A program made the position numbers and the translations under genes. Positions 47,071 through 58,981 of a stretch of 64,000 nucleotides of DNA are shown in pieces. This DNA comes from Chloranthus sessilifolius. Lineage: Eukaryota > Streptophyta > Magnoliopsida > Chloranthales > Chloranthaceae. The stretch covers positions 63,630,671-63,694,670 of the forward strand of contig CM037598.1 of the NCBI GenBank assembly GCA_021018995.1, read 5' to 3'. Within the stretch, counting starts at the first letter, position 1; each line of letters starts with the position of its first letter. The notes under the pieces were generated by a model. It searched no databases and was not told the origin of the DNA. It saw only the letters and a list, made by a program, of their open reading frames with translations.

Positions 47071-47472
47071 GATAGTTGATGACTTGATCTCATAATTTCC
47101 TTCAACAAGAGGGAAATTGAATGCAAAGGAGAGTTATAAGCACCGGTGCAAAGTAATCCCTCAAAAGTCGAGGTTCTTCACCCATAGTAGCGAGAATTAC
47201 GTGTTGTTTGTTTGGTTCGTAGTAGCCTTTCAACTTCTAAATTCAAGGACAATCTCGTAATGAGAGTCCTCCTACCAAACATACAACTCGTAACAAAAAA
47301 TCGATTATTCACAAAGAAACCTTCATAATTTCTTTTAAGTAGTTTCCTTCTTCAAAATTGGACATGAATAACTGCACAGGTTTAAACAATAGAATAGTTT
47401 AGTAATGATATATAAAAAAAATAAAGGTAAAAATTTAGCCCTACCTATTTTAGATCAAATTTCCTAAAAACT
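47071..47472 (-). other. E8 leader between 5' LTR and gag
   Basis: Untranslated leader. Unlike E2, E4 and E6, no tRNA-Asp-type primer site is recognisable next to the LTR; the element sense reads TTTTTAGGAAATTTGATC there. This stretch is also part of a block with unusual small differences (see findings). Confidence 0.6.
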
Positions 47473-49281
47473 TGTTGTTGCTTCTTAGTGTGCTTGATTT
47501 ATGTGTGTTTTGAAAAACAGTTTATAGTCGCTAAATTACGGTGGCTCTAGACTATATAAAAAAATAAAGAAATATCAGACATTAGAAGAGAGTTAGCCTG
47601 CAAGATCAGGGCCAATTGTAGCAAGTTTTAAAAGTGAGTGAGTGAAGATCGGCCACAGAGACTTTGTCTAAAATGTAAGATAAACCTTCAGATCTGAGCT
47701 ACCAGACCTGGCTTCTTATCCTATCTAGAAAACTGATAAGATGAGAGGTTTGAATTTGTCACGTTTAACTAACTAAAACAAAGAAAAATTTAAACTAAAT
47801 GATCCAGATCCGAGTTGGGGAATGATTGAAACAAAGATGGAGAAGTAATATCTAAATCGATTTGGTCTTTGAAATCTAATGAGAATAATCGCACTCAACA
47901 GAGGTGATCCAATCTTCATCGGCTACAAGCACGGATGTAAGAGAGATAAATCTAATTCAAGGATTAGGATAACACCTATGGCTATGGTGTGACCACTTCA
48001 ATGGCCACAAACCATCCAATAGTCTTTAATCCAAATCCCCAATACAAAACAAGAAACAACACTACAAATCTGTAGAGACTAGGTTACAAACACTAATTCT
48101 CACAGGATTAATGAATCAAGGAAATTGCATGCAAAACAATGAATCTAAAGGAGTCTAATGTCGAGGAGATCGGAGGAACCCTTGACATGAGTCCAATGGA
48201 GAATGCATAGTTTACAACCTTTTAAAATTCATCTTTACAATTTACGAGCACGCGGCTTAATGACTCTCGGTAGTCTTGGATGCAAACTCTCCTTTGAGTT
48301 ACTGCAGATCTCACGACTCTCAAATGCAAGTACAAAGTAGGCTATTATAAGGATTGCAGACAAGCATGTCTGGTGGAAATGGGGATTAGAAATGAAACTC
48401 AAAATCTGGATGCCCCAATTGGGCAAATGCTTTCTATTTATAGCTTTCCCAGTCCATTTCGGATGTGTATCAACCAATCGAGGTTCTCGGATCTGTATTG
48501 ACCAATGGTAGTCGAGCACGGGATCCAAATCTGTTCGCCAATCGTAATTCCTCATCTGGTTCACCAATTGAAAAAGGCATCAATTTATTATTGAAAGTTT
48601 GTTAGAGTTTCTAGAAGTTCTCGCCAAGTTATTCCCTCTCTAGGTGCTCACGTGGGGTGGAATATTCCTTCACTTCATGCTTAGAACCCTCTGGAATGTC
48701 CCTAGGTTTTAAAATGCATTGGGAAGCATGCAACAGATTACTGAATTGCCCTTGTTAAAGCTGTGAATCTCCAGAATGCCTCTTCGCACAGCTTAGGGGC
48801 CTTTTCGCAAAGTGTTGTGACTCCTGAAGCTCTTTTCACAATGTTCTGGTTCTGTTTGAATTGTGTTTTCTTCTTTTCGCAAAGTTCAATCCTCTCTTCG
48901 AACATTTCAGATGCTCTTCGAATGCTACGCCTGGAGTTTTATTCTTTTTCGCAGAGTTTCAGGTTCTTTGCGAAAAGTACAGGTTCTTTGCGAAAAGGAC
49001 TCTGTAGTGCATTTTTCTGTTCGAATTGTTCCATACTTCTCTTCCAGGTCTTTGCTTCTTCTATTCAGACCTTTCAACAACTGATGAGGTTGTTTCTTCA
49101 CTTTCTTCCTTTGGATTGACATGGATTATCATCTTATTGGCACGTTTAAGCTGCTTTTATGGTTAAGCCTGTCTTTATTGTTAGCTGCAACATAAGCACT
49201 TAAAACACTTATTTAGTTCTCTCAAAGGTCTATCAAGACTCAAGTTTAGGGGTGAAAAATGGTATTTTTCACTTGTCAACA
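47473..49281 (-). repeat. E8 5' LTR (1809 bp)
   Basis: Bounded by TGTTGACAAGTG (49281) and CAACAACA (47473), with target repeat GTAAA outside at 49282. Same parts as the 3' LTR: motif cluster 48780-49000, TATA 48435-48442, hairpin region 47980-48017. It differs from the 3' LTR more than expected in 47.1-48.6 kb, mainly by tiny gaps, while 48.6-49.28 kb is nearly identical. Confidence 0.92.
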
Positions 49282-49286
49282 GTAAA
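49282..49286. repeat. E8 target site duplication, right copy
   Basis: GTAAA, identical to 34937-34941. Confidence 0.9.
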
Positions 49287-49739
49287 CCAACAGGCCGTAT
49301 CAGTAATCTTTTGCGAAGGTTCAATGCTTGTAAATACCACTCAGTACAAAGATCCCTGCCTATCCAAATGAATGGCCATGCCTCTACGACACTAAATTTC
49401 CCACAGGTAGGTAGCAAAGGTGTGGTTCCATTAGGGTAATTTGTCCCACCCATCATCCAGGAGGCACTTTGTCAGGATCAAAATGCGTCAGGTCATGTGA
49501 TATTTTGAAGAGCCCGTGGCAGGCAATACCCTGTATATAAAGAGATCCGCCTTGCTAAGGGCCCACTCTGAAGAAAAAGCAAAATCCAAAAAATAAAAGA
49601 AATACAAAATAATCCAAAAAACAATTTCTTTCAAAATTCACGAGAAAATCAAAGAAAATTATGCTTTAACAGATAGGTCTGTCCCATGTGAAATCAACCC
49701 CTTTCCTGTAGAAATACAAGAATAGGTACGAGTCACGAG

Positions 49740-50010
49740 TCTTGACGAGGAAATCCCTACTGAGGAGCTCCCCAATGAGCTCCTTGACCGATTCGCCAAT
49801 TTTGAGCATGGCCCTACGATCGGCCCTATGTCGATCATTGAAGAAACTGAAGATGTCAATTTGGGTACTGAGGAGGTTCCTAGAATCACTAAGATCAAAA
49901 TATCGTTGTCTCCCATGGAAAGAAAAAACATGATTGATTTCCTACGGTCATACCAAGACGTCTTTGCATGGTCATACAGTACATGCCTGGTTTAGATACC
50001 AATTTGGTCG
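49740..50010 (+). pseudogene. E5 reverse transcriptase start remnant
   Basis: Plus-strand traces NELLDRFANFEHGP, EDVNLGTEEVPRITKIKIS and MIDFLRSYQDVFAWSY. The last is the conserved entry to RT in Ogre/Tat elements (DVFAWSYxDMPGLD type). Fossil fragment. Confidence 0.7.
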
Positions 50011-50109
50011 AGCACGAGCTACCTCTGTTTTGGTCACAAACCAATGAGGCCATAGAAGTGGCTAGCAAACTAATTATCCGCATTCTTGAGAAAATGGTCG
50101 TCACCTATT

Positions 50110-50605
50110 GAGATTGGAGTGAAATGTCACCATTTGCATTATGGGCCTATAGAACGCTATAGGGGCAACACCATTCTCCCTTGTGTATGGAACTGAGGCC
50201 ATCCTACCTGTCAAGGTTGAAGTACCTTCACTCTGCATCTTCATCAAATCTGGTCTACCAGAAGTTGAAAGAGAGAGGTCTCACTTTGACCAATTGAGCC
50301 TACTAGATAAGGAAAGGCTCCTAGCCTTATGTCACACCCTGGCCTATCAAGGGTGAATCGCACGCGCTTACATCAAACGTGTTCATTGTTGAGATTTGAA
50401 AGTGGAGACATTGTACTCAGGAAAATCTTCCCATCCCTCCACGCTGATCCAAGAGGGAAGTTCAAGCCTAACTAGAAAAGACCCTTCATCATTCAAGAAA
50501 TACTCCCTAGATATGCGATCTGCCTCGCCACCATAGATAGAGATCACTTTCTTGAGCCCATCAATACTAGATGTGTTCGACCATTCTACTCCTAGTCTCC
50601 CACAG
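50110..50605 (+). pseudogene. E5 integrase C-terminal remnant
   Basis: ATPFSLVYGTEAILPV, VEVPS, ERSHFDQLSLLDKERLLAL, a KVGDIVLRK-like segment, GKFKPN and an ending RCVRPFYS resemble the C-terminal part of Tat/Ogre integrases. Interrupted fossil. Confidence 0.75.
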
Positions 50606-53600
50606 TAAGGTAAGTATTGAAAATAATGGAAACGTGATTGCTTAAGGACCCCGTAAAGGAGGTCATCATTTCAAAACCATATAGCCACAAAATCATCCCT
50701 GAACACTTAAACCCTTGCTACACCTATTGAGCCATAGGCCTTTCTTTCATAAACCTCTCCCTAGAAAAGAAAAGGTAAAAATGTATATACCAAACAAAAA
50801 GAGAGGGAAGAGAAAAGAGTTACCGTCAAATCCAAAGAAAGTTAGAAAAGCAAACTCCAAAAAAAATGGAGGTTTGAAAAGAAAGCAAAAGGAAAAAGAG
50901 ATAGAAAAGAAAAAGTGGGGCATGTACAGTCGGAAACCCCCAAGGAAGAAGAGTATTACGGCAACTGGAACCCTATTAAGGAAACCTTCTTAACCCAATA
51001 ATACCTTCAAAAATTTCTAACCTATCCCATGGCCAAGATATATCCCTAAAGGAAGCCCTGTTTAAGTTCTACGAGCAGTCACAGTATCCATTGAGTTAGC
51101 ATGAGCCAAGCTAAGAGACGACAAAAGAATTTCATCCAGCCGGCTATGACGGAGTCGACGTCCATGTCGTGGCCTTTGAAAAAAGAAAAAAAGAAAAGAA
51201 ATGAAAGTACACGCTCGAAGCAAAATGGATGTGGTGAAAACCAGAAAGGGCGCCACGGGTAAAAAAAGTGACCTTTTGCAGACTAGGCGAAAACCTGAAA
51301 GGGTGTCTGGGGTAAAAATACATACCCATGGACGTAGTGAAAACTTGAAAGGGTGTCATGGGTAAAAGAGAGGGAGATAATGGGCATGGCATAAACCAGT
51401 GTTCGGCACTGTGAGTAAAAATGTTCAAAGGAAAAAGAAAAAGAAAATCTTCAGGTACTCCCTTGTTTAAATTTTGAATTTTTTGGTTGCCTCCTGGGCC
51501 GCTCATGTAAGCTCAAATCTGATTTTGATCAGGTGTATCTTTAGACCACACTATCAAATGTATGACCCAAGGAAATGATAAAGGGTTAATTCGATCCAAA
51601 GGGATTGATGTTCTAACCTTGGTAAAATTCTAAACCTCACTCAAGTCAAACCTCATGATCGGGTTCAGCTATGCTCAAAAGCGAACCCGTCACCTCATCC
51701 CATGATTAAGGCATCAAACAAAAAGGAGAGGAGAGAAGGCCACTCTTGTAAAAGATAATAAATTTTCCTTTCCCATTTTCATGCCCGCACTATAAAAATG
51801 ATGATCAGGATAACACCTAGTCTCTCCCTTTTACAGGCTTCAAAAGAAAGAGCAACAAAAACAAAAAAAATCAATCAAAGGAAAAATTACTTTTTGTAAA
51901 ATAATAGATTTCCTTTTTCCATTTACATGACTATTCTTTGTTTGCACCACATCTCAAAAGATATTCGATGAAAAGCCTTGCTTCCCCTTTAAAAAATTAG
52001 AAAAATAGCAAAAATAAGAAATCCAGAAAATTCTAAAAAAAAAGTAATAAAAAATATAAATACTTCTTCTATATACATATTTACAGCATCGTACTTTCAT
52101 TTTAAAAATAAAGAAAAAGAATAAAAAAATCTCTGAAAATAAAAATCCAAACATATATATATATATATATATATATATAAATCTTCAAAATTTTAAATGT
52201 GTAGATAATGGTTGGATTCTCCTTCTGTTAATTAGGATGCATATTGTTACCTGTAGAAATAAAAAAGGGACTGACGTTTTCTCAAAAATGTGCAGGAACA
52301 TCAAATGTTCTGAAGCCTCGAAGCAAGCAACCTCTCAGCGATGGACAGATCAGATGAAGCATCTCACCTCCGACATCTAGTCTATTCTAAAAAAAGAAGA
52401 AAGAAAATTATTTTGAAAAAGATAAAAGAAATATGTGTTTTCATTGAACTTTTTATACACAGCTACGCACATGCGTGTTTCAATACGATAAAATGTCAAT
52501 ATTTTATCTGTAATGTAGCTATGTTAAATTAATGTCTTCAGTCTGTGGTTCATTTGGATCTTTGGGAGCAACGGTATCAATCCCGATCAAGCGGTTAATG
52601 TTTCGATCAGATTGATTCTACTGCTAAATCTTCGAGCTAAGCGCTTCGTCTTTGGATTTATGTGAACATGAGTGTCTAACTTTAGATTCATCATCAACTT
52701 TTTCGGAGGTGTAGACTCTTGGTCTGCACTGTCTGGGCTTGCGCTTTTCAAGGTTTGAGGTCCGAGTAACTCCGTTTTGAAAAAGGTCAATTGCCGGTTA
52801 AAACTAACCTGTGAAAAAAGGAAATTACCTATCCAACGATTATGTTCAAATATGCATTCTAAAAGGCTCATTCTAGGGTGCAGGCTTAAAACCTGTAGTT
52901 GTACGTTATTCCTGTAAAGTGTACGCCTTGCATCTGGGTATCCGTTGGATGGTCATTTATTCCCGTAAATAGTATCTGGACGGGTTTTGGGTTGGGACTT
53001 TCATTCCCCTTTGTTTTTATTTTTCCACTGATGAGTGTAAGTTTTTGTATAATTGTTCGATAGTAAGATCATCGTTGACGGAGACCAAGATTGAGTACCT
53101 CATTCGGTAGGCACCAAATTTTGGCCGAACCTGTTCAATATTATTTAAAGTTGGGTACTCCAGGTCATGATTGATTTGGAGCACACTATCAAAAAAGGGC
53201 ACGCACTCTCAAAAAGCGTTGCGACATCGATTCACTCCGCTCAGGTAGTCGTGCTAAATCAACTTTGAGATCAATGGGTTCGCCCAATGACCTCGAATCC
53301 TGCTTCAAGCAGGGGCACCCATGACCGGTCAAATGAGGCAATCAATGCCTTGTATGATTGGACACAACTTGTGGACCTTCACGTATTTGTCTCGCGCCTG
53401 TCTTTAGGTATGGGTCGATCACTCACTCACGGAGTTGTTTCATTCAGAATGAAACTTGAACATCAAACATCTTCAATCATCTCGAGAAGTGGATATTTTT
53501 TTCAGCATATTAGGCTTTCGCAACTTGTACCATCTCGATTATACCCAGTAATGTCACTAAGTGCTTGGGGATCGATAGCCTTGATTAGCGAACGTTTTTC

Positions 53601-53746
53601 CTGACATATAGGGCTTCTGTTTACTTACCATGTTACCCACCTAAAGTTTGAGGTTCGTTTTGAATACAGCGATCCCGTAAGTGCTGTGTTGGGCCTCTTC
53701 GAATGTCTCTTGTTTTTGTCATTCGATCATTAGTGATTAGATATCA
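50606..53746 (+). other. E5 3' untranslated region
   Basis: About 3.1 kb between integrase end and purine tract. A Lys-rich frame at 50715-50993 (92 codons, purine-rich DNA) looks like composition only. Three imperfect repeats of a 'GTGAAAACCTGAAAGGGTG...GGGTAAAA' unit lie at 51234-51372. An (AT)14 tract lies at 52153-52180. Nothing else recognisable; long 3' untranslated regions are normal for Ogre-type elements. Confidence 0.55.
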
Positions 53747-53756
53747 AAGAGGGGCA

Positions 53757-54896
53757 TCCGTAGACACCAAAAATTGGCCAAAGGCCCGATCGAAACATAC
53801 TTCAAGAAGGGCGCACCCCTGAGCTTCCGAAAGCATTCCCCAAACCCTTATGAGTTATTCCAAAACCCTTAGGAGCCATCTTAAAATCCTTAGGAATCGT
53901 CCTGAACCCTTAGGAACCAACCCTAGCCTTCTCAGACCCATTAGAACCCTTCTCGAGCCAGTTTCGAACCCTCCTGAGCAGTGGTTAAACAGAGGAGTGC
54001 CAAATTTTACACAAACCTCTATTGAAGCTTTCCAACAAGGTAAAAAATGCCTCAATCGGAGTCATATATCAAAAGTTTTGGCGATTTTAATTCAGGGAGT
54101 TTTGCAAGGATCTTGCCTGGCGTGGGTAATACACACACCAAGCCATTTTGGCTGAATTTGCCTGGCATGGATAATAGACACTCCAGGCCATTTTTGACAT
54201 ATTTTGTCCTGGCATGTATAATACACACGCCAGGCAAAAACTGGCCTTCTTCCTCCCAAACAAAGCCCCTCGATGGGCTTTGAACTTCTCGAGATACTGT
54301 AGGCATGCTTGGTGTGTGTAGTACACACGCCAGGCTTACCTATAGTAACTGGGGGTTTTTGCTCGAATTTTACTTTTGAGGTTTGACTTGTTGAGCATCC
54401 CAATGTTTAGGGTGGGTTTCATTAGGATTGTTGGCCCCTGTTTACCCTATTTGCAACCCTCTAGTCACTTGAAACCTCACCCTATCATCTACCATTGAAG
54501 CCCATTGCCCACATTTCCAAGCTGTTGAAACCTAGAAGAACTTAGATCAGAAGATTACCTAATTGCTAATCCTAATTAGCTCTTAAGTACCCTCCTAACC
54601 TATCCTTTTCCTATAAATAGAGACGCACCCCTCCCTTTACAAAGGCTTGAAAAATTTTCCAGGAGAGACCACTTTTGAGCGGGTTGATCGGGTACCTAAC
54701 ACCTTCCCGATTGATAACCGAAGCCCCTACCCAAGAGCCTTTGGCGTAGACCGGTGAATCAGAATTATTTGGCACTTCGATGCATTTAATATTGATTTGA
54801 GGTTTCTCGGGACACCAAAAGTTTCGGGTGGTGACTCTATATTTTTTCACTAGTGCGCATTGTCGCGACTTGATCGCCAAAAATCCCACGGTTGCA
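53757..54896 (+). repeat. E5 3' LTR (about 1.14 kb)
   Basis: Starts just after the purine tract with GTAGACACCAAAAATTGGCC, typical of Tat-type LTR starts. It contains a short tandem array of ACCCTTAGGAACC-like words (53838-53960), four palindromes TGGCGTGT...ACACGCCA (54113-54335), a TATA box TATAAATAG (54612) and the block shared with E3. The right end, near 54896, is uncertain. Confidence 0.65.
54113..54335 (+). promoter_or_regulatory. E5 LTR palindrome cluster (CCTGGC...GCCAGG)
   Basis: Four palindromes of about 25-27 bp with arms CCTGGCATGT / ACACGCCAGG and a TATAAT or GTAATA centre, at about 54113, 54158, 54207 and 54305, 280-500 bp upstream of TATA. E3 keeps two (about 20980 and 21087). 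The same LTRs also have single CTTCTCGAGATACT and CCTCGAYGGGCT sites. Confidence 0.65.
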
Positions 54897-55044
54897 CAGT
54901 TCTTATAAAAAACAAAATAAAATTATGCTATCAATGCATCTAACACAAAAAAGCAACTTTTTGTCTACAATTAAGTGAGTAATTAGATACTAATATTTTA
55001 TTTTCTAGCTAATTACTTGAAGCTCAAATTGAGGATTTAGGATT
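54897..55044. other. Short AT-rich spacer
   Basis: About 150 bp between E5 and a CACTA terminus. AT-rich; nothing recognised. Confidence 0.5.
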
Positions 55045-55345
55045 CACTACAAAAAAAAATACTTTTGGAGACCGGTATTGGAGACGGCTTTTCGAAGCCG
55101 TCTCTAATAACCATTTATTAGAGATGATCATTTCGAAGGCCGTCTCGAATCCTTTTATTAGAGACGGCTATAACCGTCTCCCTAGATAAAATAATATATA
55201 GAGTAGGTATCCATGAGGTTTACTTCATGTATAGGCAGGTGGAACCTTTAGAGACTACTTGAAAAATGGTCTCATAATGTCTCAATAACACTAATAGAGA
55301 CGACTTCAAGCCGTAGAGCCGTCTGTAAAGGATCTAGCTTGCTCT
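55045..55345 (+). mobile_element. CACTA-type transposon terminus with subterminal hairpins
   Basis: Begins CACTACAAAAAAAAA, the standard CACTA terminal repeat. Subterminal palindromes follow: GAGACGGCTT-TTCG-AAGCCGTCTC at 55081-55104 (perfect 10-bp arms), GAGACGG-CTATAA-CCGTCTC at 55161-55180, and partial copies to 55333. The opposite terminus (TTTGTAGTG) was not found in the window, so this is a single end of a truncated or very long element. It differs in orientation and position from the minus-strand CACTA at 5503-9255. Confidence 0.75.
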
Positions 55346-55439
55346 TTAGCGTATAGTGGAATATAGGTGATTATATTTTTGCAGCTGCAAATAACCTAAC
55401 TCAGCCAAGCCTTATAAATAGGCAACAATAACAAATTTA

Positions 55440-55695
55440 TTTCAATTCTGCAACTGGTCGTAAGGTAGTCTTGTTCGCTCCGATCTCCTGAGAGGAAAAC
55501 CCAAGCGAAACCCTTTCTCGCCGGTCTTTGAAATCATGAATCTCTAATCGATCTCCCAATTTTTCTACCTAATCTCTTTCTCCAATCTCCCGCTCTCTTA
55601 AATCTGCAATCAGATTCACCATCTCGGCTCAACTTCATTTCAGATCTGTTCGAAGAAATGGAAAAAGCTAGCGTGTTCTAATTGCTTGAATCGGA
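55440..55695 (+). other. CT-rich 5'-leader-like exon, unidentified
   Basis: A CT-rich stretch with TCTCCTGAGAGGAAAACCC and repeated 'aatctc' words, without long frames, ending GGATG|GTAAGT-like (GATGTAAGTAAATC near 55697). It looks like an untranslated first exon followed by an intron. It lies 400 bp inside the CACTA end, so it could be that element's promoter and first exon, or a host gene's. No product can be assigned. Confidence 0.35.
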
Positions 55696-58385
55696 TGTAA
55701 GTAAATCTAGGGGAATATGATGCTCGAGTGATCTTGATTTCAGTGCCCTAGCAGTTTGAATCAGATCCAAAAAAGCGAACTCTAATCGCTTAAATCTGAG
55801 TCAGGCAAAGTTCAGAACTAAGGTGTGGTTCAATTTTGTTTCTCATAAATTCTGATCTCATTTTTTTTGTTAAAGAAGCGTGCAAGTTTTTGTTCATTTC
55901 TGTTGATTTGAGCTGTGAAAGTTTAAAAATGTTGTCAATTTCAGCTTTATTAGATGATTCATTAGAAAGATTTGGATGGGATTTAGTCGTGTATGAATTT
56001 GATGATGAAAACTGGAGAAAACCTAGATTTTTGGTTTTTTTTGTAGGTGATTTGTGTCCGAGATTTTATTCATATTCAACTGTATAGTTGAATTTTGTAT
56101 ATGACAATGAACTTTTGTTAGTGTTTTTTGGATGGTTCAGGAGGGAGAGAAATTGCTCTTTGAATATTTTTTAGGCTGATTTGAGGTTGTTTATGCTGCT
56201 ATATGGACCTACAATGGTAGCATGATGGATAGTGATTCCATTATTTTTCGACAATATTTTTCCTAGTTCTGGAGTTGTATTTGGTGTGGCTATTTGTTTG
56301 GTATGGTTGAATTGTCATCTTCATCATCACAACCTTGTTCGAGCTATTTGCAAAAATATGATATGCTATACCAGGATATCCTCATACTTTGAACAAAGTA
56401 ATATTGCGATCTATTTTCGTGCAAATTCACGTGGTAAAATTTGAAAACCAGGATATGGTTCGGATTTGTTCCTAGTAGGATTCTTTAAAAGCTTTGTTAT
56501 TTTAAACAAGATATTATGTTAGGTGTCATGTGTCATGTCTAGCTTATGGGCTTTGGGCAAAATGGAGTTTTAATCCCTACAATTATGATGGCATTTATAT
56601 ATTATTTTTAATTAAGAGAATGTTTGGCAGCAATTAATGTAACTATATTGAATTAGATTAAATTTTAAAAGTAATTGACATTAAACTAGGATAAATTCTA
56701 GTCCAACCCAAATTTATCCCACTTTCATTTCTTTCGCTTAAAAAACTCAAGGCGTGTGGAATAAGTTGGGAAAAGAGAAAGGAACCGACTCTCAAAGCTT
56801 GTCTATTCTCCCATATGCTCCCACATCTGTAATCCGAATCCCAAACCTCTTTTAGGCCTTCGGCTCCAAGCTTATTCTTTGTAACTAAAGCTTTGGTTCT
56901 TGTGTGTTGATCTGTAGCAGAGTAGATACTTTCAGATGATGCTCCTTAAATATGGTGTTCCTACTTGCATGCTCCTTAAATAACACAACAACGATCCATT
57001 AAACTGATAATAGGAGCATCAGCCCAACCATCTATAATCAATATTATTTTTCTTTCATCAGCATCAGTTATCAATGAATCATTCAACATCAAATTTAATT
57101 AATTTTATAATTACATGAAGACTAAATCTGATAGTAAAAAATAGAGTAAATTTGCTTCCTTCGTTTTATATATTTAAAGAGAGGTGCTCGACCTTCAGCT
57201 TTTGTCTTTAGTTTATGTATTAATTCTTTGGTAACTATACATTATTTTTTATTTATGCTACAATGGTTTTTTATATGCGTTAGGCTAGAAAATATGATCT
57301 ATAATCAATAGAGAATTTCAGTTACGTTTTGCAGATGATTTACTGATTAGGGCTTCTTGATTTCAAGGACAACTACAATAGGTCATTATTTCACAAAATT
57401 ACTTTCCTTAGCAATATATCTAATTTAGGAATAAAATTTTAGCATAAAGATGATTCCCATGGAATGTGTTGAGATTCCCCAACCAAATTAGTTTGAGTTT
57501 AATTGGAGCCTCCAAACAACTCATGCAAATTTAAAACAAACAACTTGTCAGTAATGTAGTGCCACCAAACAGGACACATGTGAATAGCAATATAAATCTC
57601 AATTTAGATGAATTTAAAATTTGATTAAACTTTAATTGGATAACTTAAATTTATGCAGATGTAACATCCACACACACCCTAAGTGAGTCACATGACCTCT
57701 TATGTGAGCAATCCTTAAGGCTATCTGACCTTCTTAATTAAGGTCCATTGAGTCTCTTACTGAGACTCTTTCTTCTCTCCTTCTGTAGCCTTTTTAAATC
57801 TATAAAAACTAGGCAATTTTCAGCTCCCTTTTATCTCTAATTTCATGACTAAACCAGCCCTGAAACTGCCATGCTTCAATACTGGCATAATTAAAAAGTG
57901 CCAAGTGTTGTATTGTTATGAAAGAACATAGTATATAGTTGTCACTATCACTGTGTAGAGCTATTGCTTGGTACATGTATATAGACTTGTTGGAAGAGTA
58001 TTTTGGTCCACAGCATGTCAAATCAAAAATGATTTGACTTTTTGTTACCTCCACGAAGGGTTTTAGTCCACCATTTATCAAGTTAAGTTTCCCTAGAGTT
58101 GGTCCACCATTGGGGTATATAAGATATTAATGCACCTATTAAATTAAGTTCACCATTGACACTATAATTTTCCCATCAAATGGTTGAACATCATATAGTT
58201 CAACATGCATTCAAATCTATTGTATCTGATGATATGAGCTATTTTTTCCCCAAATGGCTGATAGCCTAGTGGCCGGATATTCTGTTTAGTGATATTTCAA
58301 ATGGGAAAATAATCTACGTCATGCCCATTTCATTGACTTCATGATTAGTTACCACTTCTCTATCATCCAAGTGATTTTCTATTAG
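55696..58385 (+). other. Intron-like or intergenic stretch
   Basis: AT-rich with short chance frames only, such as 55836-56087 (83 codons, Phe-rich, no known match). I see no gene, LTR or clear repeat end in it. It would be intron if the leader at 55440 belongs to the gene at 58386. Confidence 0.4.
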
Positions 58386-58579
58386 TTGGGAATCTAGAAG
58401 CTGAATTTGTAGAGGCTCTTTGCTCCAATGACGATATTGTTCTTGTTGAGCTTATGTATAGAACAAGCCCTGTTCTGGAATGGCTGTCTCATGAGACGGT
58501 CAGTGAAATTCTTAACACCATAGTAGCATTCTTCCTGGATCAAAGGTTTCAAGACTTCATAATCCCATGGTTACAACAG
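58386..58579 (+). CDS. TORTIFOLIA1/SPIRAL2-like C-terminal domain, penultimate exon
   Basis: Frame reads GNLEAEFVEALCSNDDIVLV, ELMYRTSPVLEWLSHETVSE and FLDQRFQDFIIPWLQQ, then a GTGATC donor at 58580. This resembles the C-terminal helical domain of plant TORTIFOLIA1/SPIRAL2 proteins, HEAT-repeat microtubule-associated proteins that control cortical microtubule dynamics and helical growth (family blocks of the type 'LVELxDRTGPVLExLS' and 'IIPWLQQ'). The exon start is set at an AG (58384-58385). No stops inside. The upstream HEAT-repeat exons are not in the window nearby, so the gene is partial here or extends through a long intron. Confidence 0.6.
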
Positions 58580-58981
58580 GTGATCTACTGCAATCTCTAG
58601 CAAAGAGCATAAATTCTTTTACATATTTTTGGCATTCACATTTTGTCAAAATTTTCTACACTGTATTTTAAATTTGGGTACAGAGCTTCTTCTAATGTAA
58701 GCTTGTCAGCTTGACGAATTATTCAATCATGGTACTCTTTTATGTTGTATATTTGAAGGCAGTTTATATTTTTCCTTCTTTTATTAGTCTCGTAATTAAA
58801 TGAATTAGTCTTGGATGGCTTACCTAGTGCATTTAAACTTTAAGCCCATTAATGTAAGGTAATGATATGAATTACTCCCTTTTTTATCGGTAACTTTAAG
58901 TTCAACTTTAGAAGTTCATTAGAGAAAAGATACTTTGATCACAATCTAATTATGGTAATGTTGCCATTATTCTTAATATAG

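Larger units (their letters stand above)
34942..49281 (-). mobile_element. E8: full-length Athila/Tat-like gypsy element (14,340 bp)
   Basis: Both LTRs (34942-36773 and 47473-49281), matching 5-bp target repeats, polypurine tract and all coding regions are present: gag, protease, RT, RNase H, integrase, then an extra ORF with Pro/Thr-rich tail. The coding part is broken in several places, so it is a fossil, but it is complete in outline. Its LTRs and 3' non-coding region are shared with the non-autonomous E4. It inserted into sequence now seen as 34439-34941 plus 49287 onward. Confidence 0.93.
49287..54896 (+). mobile_element. E5: Ogre/Tat-like relic with 3' LTR
   Basis: Plus-strand relic. 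Traces of the RT start (49740-50000) and of the integrase end (50110-50600) remain, then a long 3' untranslated region, a purine tract AAAGAGGGGCA (53747-53757) and a 3' LTR. Most of pol is missing and the rest is broken. 49287-49700 holds no recognisable coding sequence. Together with 34439-34941 it was the target of E8. Confidence 0.7.

Noticed and set aside
50715-50993. Lys-rich 92-codon frame
   Set aside because: Purine-rich composition in an Ogre-like 3' untranslated region explains it; no domain seen.
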